DNA from: NORP23 sp050302475
GTDB taxonomy: Bacteria > Pseudomonadota > Alphaproteobacteria > Rhodobacterales > Rhodobacteraceae
Direction of reading: 5' to 3'
DNA: 13,383 nt
Assembly: GCA_050302475.1 (NCBI GenBank)
Contig: JBNLBF010000033.1
Span: 1 to 13,383 of the forward strand
Of the stretch, positions 1-7,068 are shown in pieces. The notes beneath the pieces were generated by a model that made no database searches, was not told the origin of the DNA, and saw only the letters and a program-made list of their open reading frames with translations. Numbering within the stretch: position 1 is the first letter of the stretch; each line of letters begins with the position of its first letter. The position numbers and the translations under genes were made by a program.

Positions 1-47
1 TGGTACTGCGTCTTAAGACGTGGGAGAGTAGGTCACCGCCAAACCTG
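1..47 (+). rRNA. rrf: 5S ribosomal RNA, 3' end only
   Basis: The window opens inside a 5S rRNA. The stretch TCTTAAGACGTGGGAGAGTA, followed by GGTCACCGCC, is the conserved helix IV/V and 3' strand of helix I of bacterial 5S RNA. The 5' part, which would pair with the final CACCGCCAAAC, lies before base 1. The exact 3' end cannot be fixed; processing at about 45-47 is assumed. It is the last gene of an rRNA operon running on the plus strand, and a strong terminator follows about 35 bases later. Confidence 0.93.
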
Positions 48-82
48 ATCAGAACAAACAGCTCTCATAAACGATGCCCGTT

Positions 83-120
83 ACAAAAGCCGCTGCCCCT
101 CGGGGCGGCGGTTTTGTTTT
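83..120 (+). terminator. Rho-independent terminator of the rRNA operon
   Basis: A GC-rich stem pairs CCGCTGCCCC (90-99) with GGGGCGGCGG (102-111) around a very short TC turn. It is flanked by ACAAAA on the left and TTTTGT plus more T on the right, so the stem can extend and ends in a T-rich tail. It sits directly after 5S, which is where an rrn operon is expected to end. Because of it, the tRNA-fMet at 555 is probably not co-transcribed with the rRNA, or depends on read-through. Confidence 0.88.
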
Positions 121-160
121 ATGTGGCCTTTCCTACGGAACGATGTGTGTCTCTCCGCCA

Positions 161-202
161 GTCTGGTTTTGTCCTGCTCATTGCGGGAATAACCAACCAG
201 AC
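161..202 (+). promoter_or_regulatory. Inverted repeat in the leader of the 73-aa gene
   Basis: GTCTGGTT (161-168) and AACCAGAC (195-202) are perfect 8-base complements separated by 26 bases. The right arm directly touches the AGGAGAG ribosome binding site (203-209) of the gene starting at 214. It could be an RNA hairpin that gates translation or a spaced protein-binding site. Chance occurrence is possible and no convincing -35/-10 pair was found near it. Confidence 0.35.
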
Positions 203-213
203 AGGAGAGAGAA

Positions 214-435
214 ATGCCGGAAATCAATGTCAGCAGCTTCGGCGGCGGGGGCCGCCAGAATATCACCATCAAAATGGAAGATGGCACCAAAGTGTCGATC
301 AAGGTGCGCCCGGGAAAGACCGAAGTCACCACCACCGACTCCAGTGGCAACACCACCACCGAAACACATGAAACCGGCAACGACAGCTCGGATGGCGGTG
401 AAACGGGCGGTGGGAAAACCGAAGAGGGAAAATAG
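214..435 (+). CDS. Small hypothetical protein, 73 aa, Gly/Thr/Glu-rich tail
   Basis: I do not recognise this protein. It begins MPEINVSSFGGGGRQNITIKMEDGT and carries one likely beta-rich segment (about residues 15-42, alternating hydrophobic and polar residues such as NITIKMEDGTKVSIKV). It then has a disordered, strongly hydrophilic tail full of Thr, Gly, Asp and Glu (about 43-73). No signal peptide, membrane helix or cysteine is present. The start at 214 is supported by AGGAGAG seven bases upstream, and a terminator-like hairpin follows the stop. Codons are GC-rich and typical of the window. It lies between the rRNA terminator and tRNA-fMet, positions that are often adjacent in alphaproteobacteria. 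Overlapping longer readings in other frames run across the rRNA terminator and are less credible. Confidence 0.7.
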   Translation: MPEINVSSFGGGGRQNITIKMEDGTKVSIKVRPGKTEVTTTDSSGNTTTETHETGNDSSDGGETGGGKTEEGK

Positions 436-450
436 TCCCCTCACATCAAA

Positions 451-487
451 TGGGAGGGATCCAACAGGCCCTCCCAACACAGATTTT
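451..487 (+). terminator. Terminator-like hairpin after the 73-aa gene
   Basis: TGGGAGGG (451-458) pairs perfectly with CCCTCCCA (469-476) across a 10-base loop. A short T run follows at 484-487 after ACACAGA. It lies 15 bases beyond the stop of the small gene. The stem is good, but the gap before the T run makes it weaker than the other terminators here. Confidence 0.5.
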
Positions 488-554
488 AATGCCATCGCGC
501 GCATTTGAGGTTGAAGTTTCCCTCAGACAAATATACCTCACAACAACCACATGT

Positions 555-631
<77 letters not shown>

Positions 632-661
632 AATAGTTATTCAACATCAATGGGTTACAGG

Positions 662-681
662 CCATCTCGGGAGATGGGTTT
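662..681 (+). terminator. Weak hairpin downstream of tRNA-fMet
   Basis: CCATCTC (662-668) is complementary to GAGATGG (671-677), giving a practical six-pair stem with a CGGG loop, followed by GTTTC. The T run is short. It lies 31 bases after the tRNA and before the convergent 3' end of frcA, where transcription from either side should stop. It is a plausible but weak terminator. Confidence 0.35.
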
Positions 682-713
682 CGTGCCGTTATCGACCCCG
701 AGTCAGCCGATGC

Positions 714-1484
714 TCATGAGGCCTGATCTGGAGCCTCTTTTGCGCCAGTCATGAAGGCCACGGCGTCTGACATGGTGTAATCTTTGGGATCAATCACACA
801 CAACCGACGGCCGAGCCGATGGACATGTATTCTGTCTGCGACCTCGAACACATGGGGCATATTGTGACTGATCAGGATTATCGGTATCCCACGCGACCGC
901 ACATCAAGGATTAGCTCAAGAACACGTCGTGATTCCTTTACACCAAGTGCGGCTGTTGGCTCGTCCAGAATTATCACCTTTGATCCGAAAGCCGCGGCGC
1001 GCGCAACAGCCACCCCCTGGCGCTGCCCACCTGACAGGGTCTCAACAGCTTGGTTGATATTCTGGATGGTCATCAGACCCAGATCAGAAAGTTTCTCCCG
1101 CGCAACTTTCTCCATTTGCGCCCGATCAAGCTGGCGCAGAAATTTCCCGCGAAACCCGGGTTTGCGCAGTTCCCGCCCCATAAACATATTGTCGGCAATC
1201 GATAGGGCCGGGGACATGGCGAGTGTCTGGTAAACCGTCTCGATCCCCTCTTTCCTGGCATCATTGGGGGAGGCGAACTGGATCTGCCTGCCTTCCAGGT
1301 ACACCTCGCCGGCATCCGGGGTGATTGCCCCGGATATCGCCTTGATTAGCGAGGATTTCCCCGCCCCGTTGTCGCCGATAACGGCAAGAATTTCGCCCGG
1401 GTAGAGATCGAAGTCGCAATTGTCGAGCGCGGTCACCCGTCCGTAGCGTTTTACCAAACCACGACCTTTGAGAATGGGTTCCAT
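714..1484 (-). CDS. frcA: Sugar (fructose-type) ABC importer, ATP-binding protein FrcA
   Basis: This is the ATPase subunit that powers sugar import at the cytoplasmic face of the inner membrane. It is 256 aa with a single nucleotide-binding domain: Walker A GDNGAGKSS (from residue 37), Q-loop Q86, signature LSGGQRQG (150-157), Walker B VIILDE (170-175) and H-loop H207. Ribose-type ATPases such as RbsA have two fused domains of about 500 aa; a single domain of about 260 aa is typical of FrcA-like systems. The start at 1484 is chosen because the ATG overlaps the frcC stop as TAATG and has AAAGGTG upstream. Longer in-frame starts lie inside frcC and add residues unlike the family. It is the last gene of frcBCA, and no sugar kinase follows; tRNA-fMet is next. 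Fructose as substrate is inferred from FrcB. Confidence 0.88.
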   Translation of the reverse strand: MEPILKGRGLVKRYGRVTALDNCDFDLYPGEILAVIGDNGAGKSSLIKAISGAITPDAGEVYLEGRQIQFASPNDARKEGIETVYQTLAMSPALSIADNMFMGRELRKPGFRGKFLRQLDRAQMEKVAREKLSDLGLMTIQNINQAVETLSGGQRQGVAVARAAAFGSKVIILDEPTAALGVKESRRVLELILDVRSRGIPIILISHNMPHVFEVADRIHVHRLGRRLCVIDPKDYTMSDAVAFMTGAKEAPDQAS

Positions 1485-2551
1485 TATGCTGACACCTTTC
1501 TGATCCATTGATCCACCGCAACAGCGCCGATGATCAGGGCGCCGATTAACAGGAACGTCCATTGTGCATCTGCACCCGCCAGGCGCAGACCCAGCGTGAA
1601 GACGCCGACAATTAGCGCCCCGAACAGGGCACCTAATATCGAGCCGCGCCCACCAAACAGGGAAATACCGCCGATCACCACAGCTGTGATGCTTTCAATA
1701 TTCGCGAGCTGACCCGAGGTGGGGGAGACCGATCCGATCCGTCCGATCAATGCCCAACCCGCAAAGGCGCAAATTAATCCCGACAGCACATAGACGGATA
1801 TCAGCACGGCCTTGACGTTAACACCGGACAGCTGTGCCGCTTCCGGATCATCGCCCACGGCATAGACATGGCGACCCCATGCGGTCTGTTTCAAAACATA
1901 GGACAAGACAATCATCAGGGCGACCATGAATATGACGCCAACCGTAAACACTGCACCGCCGAGATTGAATTTTGTGGCAAAGAACTGAAGCAGCGGCGCG
2001 TTGGCTTCGATTTCTTGTGCGCGGATGGTTTCATTCGCGGAATAGAGGAAGTTCGTGGCCAGTACGATCTGCCACATACCCAGCGTGACGATGAATGGCG
2101 GCAGCTTCATAACCGCGACCAGCCAGCCATTGATATATCCGCAAATCATACCGGTCAGCAGGCCGCAAATGACGGCGATCTCCACCGGGATACCATAGCG
2201 GAACGTGAACTGCCCCATAACCACGGAAGACAAAACCATAATCGCGCCGACGGACAGGTCGATCCCCGCGGTTAGAATGACAAGGCTCTGCGCGGCGGCA
2301 ACAATCCCGACGATTTGAACCTGTTGCAGGATCAATGTCAGCGCAAATGGCGAGAAGAATTTGGTACCCAACAGGATCCCGAAGACCAGAATGGACGCGA
2401 GGAGCACAAATAGTGGGACCAGGGCAGGCTGCACGTGGAGGGCATGCTGTACGCGGCCAATGAAGGTTTTGTCGTTCGTGGCAAACTCTGCCACAGCTTC
2501 CTTACCTTTTGCCGTCAGTACGGATTCAAATTCGTCAGATGATCCAGACAT
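1484..2551 (-). CDS. frcC: Sugar ABC importer permease FrcC
   Basis: This is the membrane subunit of the sugar importer, 355 aa, BPD_transp_2 (RbsC/XylH/FrcC) family. A hydrophilic N-terminal extension of about 40 residues precedes the first membrane helix (PALVPLFVLLASILVFGILLG). Further hydrophobic segments follow to the end, giving roughly eight to ten helices. Family landmarks are visible: ILTAGIDLSVGAIM after helix 2-3, PPFIVTLGMW in the middle, the cytoplasmic ATPase-contact loop GRHVYAVGDDPEAAQLSGV, and ITAVVIGGISLFGGRGS followed by LGALFGALI. The start has GGGGGACC just upstream. It lies 96 bases downstream of frcB with a hairpin in between, and its stop overlaps the frcA start by one base, which suggests coupled translation and matched stoichiometry of C and A. 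Confidence 0.9.
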   Translation of the reverse strand: MSGSSDEFESVLTAKGKEAVAEFATNDKTFIGRVQHALHVQPALVPLFVLLASILVFGILLGTKFFSPFALTLILQQVQIVGIVAAAQSLVILTAGIDLSVGAIMVLSSVVMGQFTFRYGIPVEIAVICGLLTGMICGYINGWLVAVMKLPPFIVTLGMWQIVLATNFLYSANETIRAQEIEANAPLLQFFATKFNLGGAVFTVGVIFMVALMIVLSYVLKQTAWGRHVYAVGDDPEAAQLSGVNVKAVLISVYVLSGLICAFAGWALIGRIGSVSPTSGQLANIESITAVVIGGISLFGGRGSILGALFGALIVGVFTLGLRLAGADAQWTFLLIGALIIGAVAVDQWIRKVSA

Positions 2552-2590
2552 GTTTGGTCCCCCAATGCTATCTATTCGTCACTATTGTAG

Positions 2591-2630
2591 CAGATTTTGA
2601 AGAAAGGGCGGGAAGTTCCCGCCCAATCTG
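2591..2630 (-). promoter_or_regulatory. Intercistronic hairpin between frcB and frcC
   Basis: Read on the minus strand, GGGCGGG and CCCGCCC (2618-2624 and 2606-2612) form a seven-pair GC stem with a five-base loop, followed by TTTCTTC. Outer arms CAGATT (2625-2630) and AATCTG (2591-2596) can close around it. It lies in the gap after the frcB stop. Such hairpins in binding-protein operons commonly protect the upstream message or partly terminate transcription so that binding protein exceeds permease; that role is inferred. The short T run suggests incomplete termination. Confidence 0.7.
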
Positions 2631-2647
2631 ACGTTTAGAGGGAGTGA

Positions 2648-3667
2648 TTATCCCCAGCAGAGGTCCATGCCCTCTGCGACGGAGATGCTTTCGACACCGT
2701 CTACGGGTTGATCTGTGACCAACGCAACACCAGTGTCAAAGAAGTCTTTGCCGGGCGTATTTTCCGGCAATGAGCCGTCAGCGGCATATGCGGCGATGGC
2801 TTCGATCCCAAGCGCCGCCATGCGCAGCGGATATTGCTGCGACGTTGCGCCGATAACCCCATCAGCGACATTACTTACCCCTGGACAGCCGCCATCGACC
2901 GAAACGATCAGAACGTCGTTTTCGCGGCCGATTGCCTTGAGCGCCTCATATGCCCCGGCAGCGGCAGGTTCGTTGATCGTGTAAACCACGTTGATTAAAG
3001 GATCGACGGCGAGGAGGTTCTCCATCGCGGTGCGACCGCCTTCTTCGTTGCCGGCCGTGACATCATGGCCAACGATACGGGAATCGTCTTCATCCCCCCA
3101 TTTGTTAGGGTCGCCAAGGTCAATTCCAAAGCCCTGCAAGAAGCCCTGATCGCGAAGAACACCAACGGTTGGTTGGCTGACAGCCAAGTCCAACATCGCG
3201 ATTTTCGCATCAGCGGCATCATCGCCCAGCGACGCTGCTGCCCATTGTCCGATCAGCTCGCCCGCCAGGAAGTTATCCGTGGCAAAGGTTGCGTCAGCCG
3301 CGTCAATCGGGTCGAGCGGCGTATCAAGCGCGATGACCAGCAGGCCGGCCTCGCGCGCCTGTGTCACTGCTCCAACGATCGAGGATGTGTCCGACGCCGT
3401 CAGCAGAATACCCGACGCCCCGTCGGCGATACAGGTTTCGATGGCGGCCACCTGTGTTTCATGGTCGCCGTCGATTTTTCCGGCGTAAGAGCGCAGCGTA
3501 ATGCCTGCCGCCTCTGCCGCTGCGCCGGCACCTTCGCGCATTTTTACGAAGAACGGGTTGGTGTCCGTTTTGGTGATCAGACACGCGGATACGCCGTGAC
3601 CCTCGGCCATCGCCGTGTTTGATGACGCGATTACAGCCAGCGCTGTTCCGATAAGTAGTTTTTTCAT
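2648..3667 (-). CDS. frcB: Periplasmic fructose-type sugar-binding protein FrcB
   Basis: This is the soluble substrate-binding protein of the importer, 339 aa, Peripla_BP_4 (ribose/galactose-type) fold. A signal peptide is clear: MKKLLIG, a hydrophobic core, and cleavage expected after AMA (residue 21). The mature protein starts near EGHGVSACLITKTDTNPFF, and the text ITKTDTNPFFVKM, SYAGKIDGD, IALDTPLDPIDAADATFATDN, VYTINEPAAAGAYEAL, VSVDGGCPGV and IGATSQQYP closely resembles what I recall of Sinorhizobium FrcB, a fructose/mannose/ribose-binding protein. The start has GGGAGGAC eight bases before ATG. It is the first gene of frcBCA, directly downstream of the divergent regulator. Fructose is the best guess; related sugars are possible. 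Confidence 0.88.
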   Translation of the reverse strand: MKKLLIGTALAVIASSNTAMAEGHGVSACLITKTDTNPFFVKMREGAGAAAEAAGITLRSYAGKIDGDHETQVAAIETCIADGASGILLTASDTSSIVGAVTQAREAGLLVIALDTPLDPIDAADATFATDNFLAGELIGQWAAASLGDDAADAKIAMLDLAVSQPTVGVLRDQGFLQGFGIDLGDPNKWGDEDDSRIVGHDVTAGNEEGGRTAMENLLAVDPLINVVYTINEPAAAGAYEALKAIGRENDVLIVSVDGGCPGVSNVADGVIGATSQQYPLRMAALGIEAIAAYAADGSLPENTPGKDFFDTGVALVTDQPVDGVESISVAEGMDLCWG

Positions 3668-3768
3668 GATGTCCTCCCAGACAGTTATTCATCGGCCCAT
3701 TGGCCCGACAATTTGATGAACGTTCCCGGTCATCGCATGTGCCCTAAAAGAGGTGATTCGGGTGATCA

Positions 3769-3810
3769 TGTCAATTAATTAATTAACTTTCTTTATTAAT
3801 CCAATTGACC
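3769..3810. promoter_or_regulatory. AT-rich inverted repeat, likely FrcR operator and frcB promoter
   Basis: GTCAATT (3770-3776) and AATTGAC (3803-3809) are perfect outer arms. The inner parts, AATTAATTAA and TTTATTAAT, also match imperfectly, giving arms of about 17 bases around a short centre. AT-rich palindromes are typical ROK-repressor (NagC/Mlc type) targets. On the minus strand the left arm contains a perfect -35 TTGACA (3774 down to 3769) pointing at frcB, although no good -10 stands at 17 bases. The right arm holds TTGACC on the plus strand pointing at frcR. Binding here could control both directions. The assignment to FrcR rests on position only. Confidence 0.62.
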
Positions 3811-3838
3811 TATTGTTGTTTGCGGGGAGGTAGATAAG

Positions 3839-5047
3839 TTGGACCGGATGGATGACGGGTTGGTCAGATCAATCAGCGTCGGGCTGAGTCAGAAAGGTGT
3901 TCGCGATCACAACGAACGCCTGCTGCTTTCGCTTATCCAGCGTCATGGGGCAATGCCTGGCAGCGATCTTGCAAAACTTGCCGGCCTGTCCCCGCCGACC
4001 GTATCGGGAATCCTGCGTCGTCTGGAAACCGAAGGTCTGTTGAGGCGTGGTGATCCTGTGCGGGGTCGGGTGGGGAAACCCTCCACTCCGATGAGCCTTA
4101 ATCCCGAAGGCGTCTCGGCATTTGGCCTGAAAATAGGGCGGCGGTCGACCGAACTCATCCGGATGAGTTTTACCGGCGGCATATATGATCAACGCAAGTT
4201 GACCTATGATTACCCGCTACCGGATCAGATCCTCACTTTCCTGCGAGAGAACCTCGAAGACCTGACCTCGACACTCAGCAAAGATGAACGGGACAGGATA
4301 TGTGGCATCGGAGTGGCCGCGCCATTTGAGCTGTGGAATTGGCATGATTTGGAAGGCGTGAATGCCCGGACTTTCCAGTCTTGGAAGGACATGAATTTGG
4401 AAGAGGAAATTTCCAAATTCACCGATCTTCCTGTTCAGGTGGCGAATGATGCAACTGCGGCATGTCAGGCGGAACATATATTCGGGCGCGGCAAGGAATT
4501 TCAGGACTACGCCTATTTCTATGTCGGCGCCTTCATCGGCGGCGGGATTGTTCTGAACAATTCGGTTTTCGTCGGGCGACAAGGTAATGCCGGCGCGCTC
4601 GGGTCTCTGCGAAGCATTGGCCCGAATGGCGAAAGCAAACAGCTGATTGATATGGCCTCAATACACCTGCTCGAAGCGCGTTTGGTCGAGGTGGATCTGG
4701 ATCCCAGGCAATTGTGGGACAGGCCGGAAAGCTGGTCGAGTCTTAGCCGCTATGTAGAACCGTGGCTGGGGCAAACTGCGCAGGAACTGGCGAAGGCGAG
4801 CCTCTCGACATGTTCGGTCATCGACTTTGAAGCGGTCCTGATTGACGGCGCGTTTCCGAGCGAAATTCGGGATGAACTGGTAGAGCGCACGCGCCGATAT
4901 GTTGTGACACAAGATACCCGCGGCCTTATCCCGCCGCGGGTCGAGGCCGGGAGTATCGGGATGAACGCAAAGGCGCTCGGCGCGGCGTGCGGGCCAATTC
5001 GGTCGCAATTGCTATTGGACACCCATACTCTGTCGGCGCGATCCTGA
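3839..5047 (+). CDS. frcR: ROK-family transcriptional regulator, probably FrcR
   Basis: This is a likely sugar-responsive repressor of the divergent frcBCA genes, 402 aa. Residues about 27-86 form a winged helix-turn-helix (LIQRHGAMPGSDLAKLAGLSPPTVSGILRRLETEGLL) ending in the ROK-style wing RGRVGKPSTPMSLNP. The rest is a ROK sugar-kinase-like domain with GIGVAAP (157-162), the VANDATAACQAE segment (D204 matches the catalytic Asp of ROK kinases) and the phosphate loop GAFIGGGIVLN (230-240). The usual zinc motif CxCGxxGCxE and its preceding His are absent: the region reads GNAGALGSLRSIGPNG. A TTG start at 3839 is preferred because GGAGG lies eight bases before it, while the ATG at 3848 would be 17 bases away. 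Position and family together support the FrcR name; the effector is not visible. Confidence 0.82.
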   Translation: MDRMDDGLVRSISVGLSQKGVRDHNERLLLSLIQRHGAMPGSDLAKLAGLSPPTVSGILRRLETEGLLRRGDPVRGRVGKPSTPMSLNPEGVSAFGLKIGRRSTELIRMSFTGGIYDQRKLTYDYPLPDQILTFLRENLEDLTSTLSKDERDRICGIGVAAPFELWNWHDLEGVNARTFQSWKDMNLEEEISKFTDLPVQVANDATAACQAEHIFGRGKEFQDYAYFYVGAFIGGGIVLNNSVFVGRQGNAGALGSLRSIGPNGESKQLIDMASIHLLEARLVEVDLDPRQLWDRPESWSSLSRYVEPWLGQTAQELAKASLSTCSVIDFEAVLIDGAFPSEIRDELVERTRRYVVTQDTRGLIPPRVEAGSIGMNAKALGAACGPIRSQLLLDTHTLSARS

Positions 5048-5105
5048 GGGATATTCACCGCACGAGACCAATCGAGTCCACCGACACTTAAGCGCCGTTG
5101 ACGCG

Positions 5106-7064
5106 CTAGCGCACTCGGCTCAGAAGGTAATGATTTCCCGCCAAAAACTCCTGATCCAGCATATCAATGCTGCCATCGGACCAGAATATTTCCACCCGGG
5201 TGACGCGCTCCGCCTCACCCAGACCAAAGAATACCTTGGCTGAATCATAAGACCTGTACCCGCCGCTCAGTTGAATCTCGCGCATTTGCGCGGAACCGTC
5301 ATCCGTGTAAATGACGATCTTACTGCCAATGCCCTGCTGGTTCGCCAAATCGTCAGAAAGCGAAAAAACGATGCGATTGGGATTCTGGGCGTTATTTCGA
5401 AAGGCAATGACCGGACCGTTGACCGGCTGGCCGATCAAGTCGGGGTCGCCGTCATTTTCCAGATCGAAGCGGGTCAGGCTGGCCAGAATGAGATGTTCAA
5501 CAAGGCCTGTTTCCGCGCCGAGTTGCTCAAATGTTTCGCCGTCCTGATTGGCGAAATAGACGTTGGCAGGACTGAAATCGACAATCCCCATATAACCGTT
5601 GGTTATGTAGATATCCTGATACCCGTCCAGATCGAAATCCTCGATCTTGGTATCCCAACTCCATCCGGCATATTCCAACCCAAAATCATGGGTGCGATCC
5701 GCATAGGTGTAATCCGCCTGACGCTGCAAAAGAACATTAGTATGTTTGGTTTGTGGCAGCCCTGTTTCAACCAGATACGGGTTTTTAACGGGGCCCCGTA
5801 AAAACAGATTGTGACAAATGGTGCGCATACGGACCTGAGTGTCTGCGATGCGATCACAAATTGCCTCCTCGCGCCGTTGTAGCGCGATGTCTTTCAAAAA
5901 GACGGCTGCACATTCCTGCTGTTGCTCCGCTGGCAGCTCAGCACATTTATTTGCCAGGCCAACATCAACCCGTCGTCCCCCTTCGCCGTACCAACTGAGA
6001 ATATCCACGTTTTGCTGACAGGCGGCACGGTCAGTTTCGCGTTCCATCCCGTGGCAATAGTCGGCAAACGGGCGCATGTTCAGATTGTCGGATACCCCGT
6101 CGGTAGTCCCGGCAATTTGCGAGAAATACAGCTCGGGCACCAGATCATTATCCAGATCCGCAGATTTGATCGACATGGTTGTATGAGAGGTGATCTCAAA
6201 CAGGCCCATATCGCGCGTAATACGTGTGAACCCTTCGGCCTGATCGTTGCGATAAACCTGATCTGCCGGATCAAAATCGCTGGCTTCAAACAGGTCGGGG
6301 TCACCATCATCATCGAAATCACTGATCAGAACGGACAGGGTTTCGGCCGTCATACCATCCAAAAGCTGAATTTCTGATGTGCTAAACCGATCCCCGTCAT
6401 TGAGAAGAACGCCATTGCGGGATTCTTCACCGGGGAAATGCCGGTAATGGCCCGCAGTCCAGTTCCCGACATAGATATCCAGCAGCCCGTCCTGATTGAG
6501 GTCACCAAATCCAGTGGCCTGACTAACTGTTGTCAGCGGATTGTTTGATAGGCTTGAGACATGTTCGTCGGAAAAGCTGCCCTGTTCATTCCAGAGCACA
6601 TAAAGCCCGCTATCATAAGCTGATACAAAAATGTCGAGCCAACCGTCATTATCAAGATCAACAAGCGAAGCAATCAACGTCTCGGCACCTTCGAGGTCAC
6701 CCAATGCCGGGGTTGTTTCCGTGAAATGCCCGGTGCCATCATTTGAAAACAGGTGTAATGTTCGATCCGTTGATGCCATCAGCAGATCATCGTCGCCATC
6801 ATTATCGACATCGCCAGATGCCGTGCCTCGCGGGTTCCAGAAAGGCGGCCAAAGATCCTGCATCGAGAATTCAAGCGGACGCTCCACCCCGATGTGAAAG
6901 CCCTCAAGTCTGGTGAACATCGTGTCAGCATCTGGCGCTGAGGGCTCTACGAGAGGGGTCGACGATACGACAACTTCCGCCTGTGCTATCCCGCCCATGA
7001 AACCGAGGAACAGCGATATCGCTCCCGCTGTAACATTGCGGAAAATCGACGTGGGGTTTGGCAT
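5106..7064 (-). CDS. Secreted FG-GAP/VCBS beta-propeller protein with ASPIC/UnbV domain (CRTAC1 type)
   Basis: The 652-aa protein has a signal peptide (about residues 1-29, MGGIAQA cleavage region), so it is exported. Seven FG-GAP/VCBS-like repeats carry calcium loops of the DxDxDGxxD type: D85-D93, D136-D144, D188-D196, D249-D257, a degenerate one at D303-E311 (DG replaced by DL), D476-D484 and D534-D542. Together they predict an integrin-like seven-bladed propeller. The C-terminus (about 577-640, GIGSKIVIYTDDG, GGYRSYDS, VFFGLGEAERV, IFWSDG) is an ASPIC/UnbV domain. Between repeats 5 and 6 lies an insert holding all six cysteines (C337, C349, C374, C385, C403, C417), spaced as three close pairs. 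It starts only four bases after the permease stop, so the two are almost surely one operon. Function is unknown; binding of a ligand or partner in the periplasm or at the surface is inferred. Confidence 0.88.
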   Translation of the reverse strand: MPNPTSIFRNVTAGAISLFLGFMGGIAQAEVVVSSTPLVEPSAPDADTMFTRLEGFHIGVERPLEFSMQDLWPPFWNPRGTASGDVDNDGDDDLLMASTDRTLHLFSNDGTGHFTETTPALGDLEGAETLIASLVDLDNDGWLDIFVSAYDSGLYVLWNEQGSFSDEHVSSLSNNPLTTVSQATGFGDLNQDGLLDIYVGNWTAGHYRHFPGEESRNGVLLNDGDRFSTSEIQLLDGMTAETLSVLISDFDDDGDPDLFEASDFDPADQVYRNDQAEGFTRITRDMGLFEITSHTTMSIKSADLDNDLVPELYFSQIAGTTDGVSDNLNMRPFADYCHGMERETDRAACQQNVDILSWYGEGGRRVDVGLANKCAELPAEQQQECAAVFLKDIALQRREEAICDRIADTQVRMRTICHNLFLRGPVKNPYLVETGLPQTKHTNVLLQRQADYTYADRTHDFGLEYAGWSWDTKIEDFDLDGYQDIYITNGYMGIVDFSPANVYFANQDGETFEQLGAETGLVEHLILASLTRFDLENDGDPDLIGQPVNGPVIAFRNNAQNPNRIVFSLSDDLANQQGIGSKIVIYTDDGSAQMREIQLSGGYRSYDSAKVFFGLGEAERVTRVEIFWSDGSIDMLDQEFLAGNHYLLSRVR

Positions 7065-7068
7065 GTGT

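Noticed and set aside
74..508. A 144-codon frame overlapping the rRNA terminator and the 73-aa gene
   Set aside because: It starts before a strong terminator, has no ribosome binding site, and reads as basic low-complexity sequence; the 73-aa frame has better signals.
1485..1562. An N-terminal extension of FrcA reaching into frcC
   Set aside because: The extra residues are unlike ABC ATPases; the TAATG overlap at 1484 with AAAGGTG upstream gives the family-typical start.
5922..6377. A 151-codon plus-strand frame opposite the propeller gene
   Set aside because: It is antisense to the calcium-loop repeats and the cysteine insert, which are clearly coding on the minus strand.
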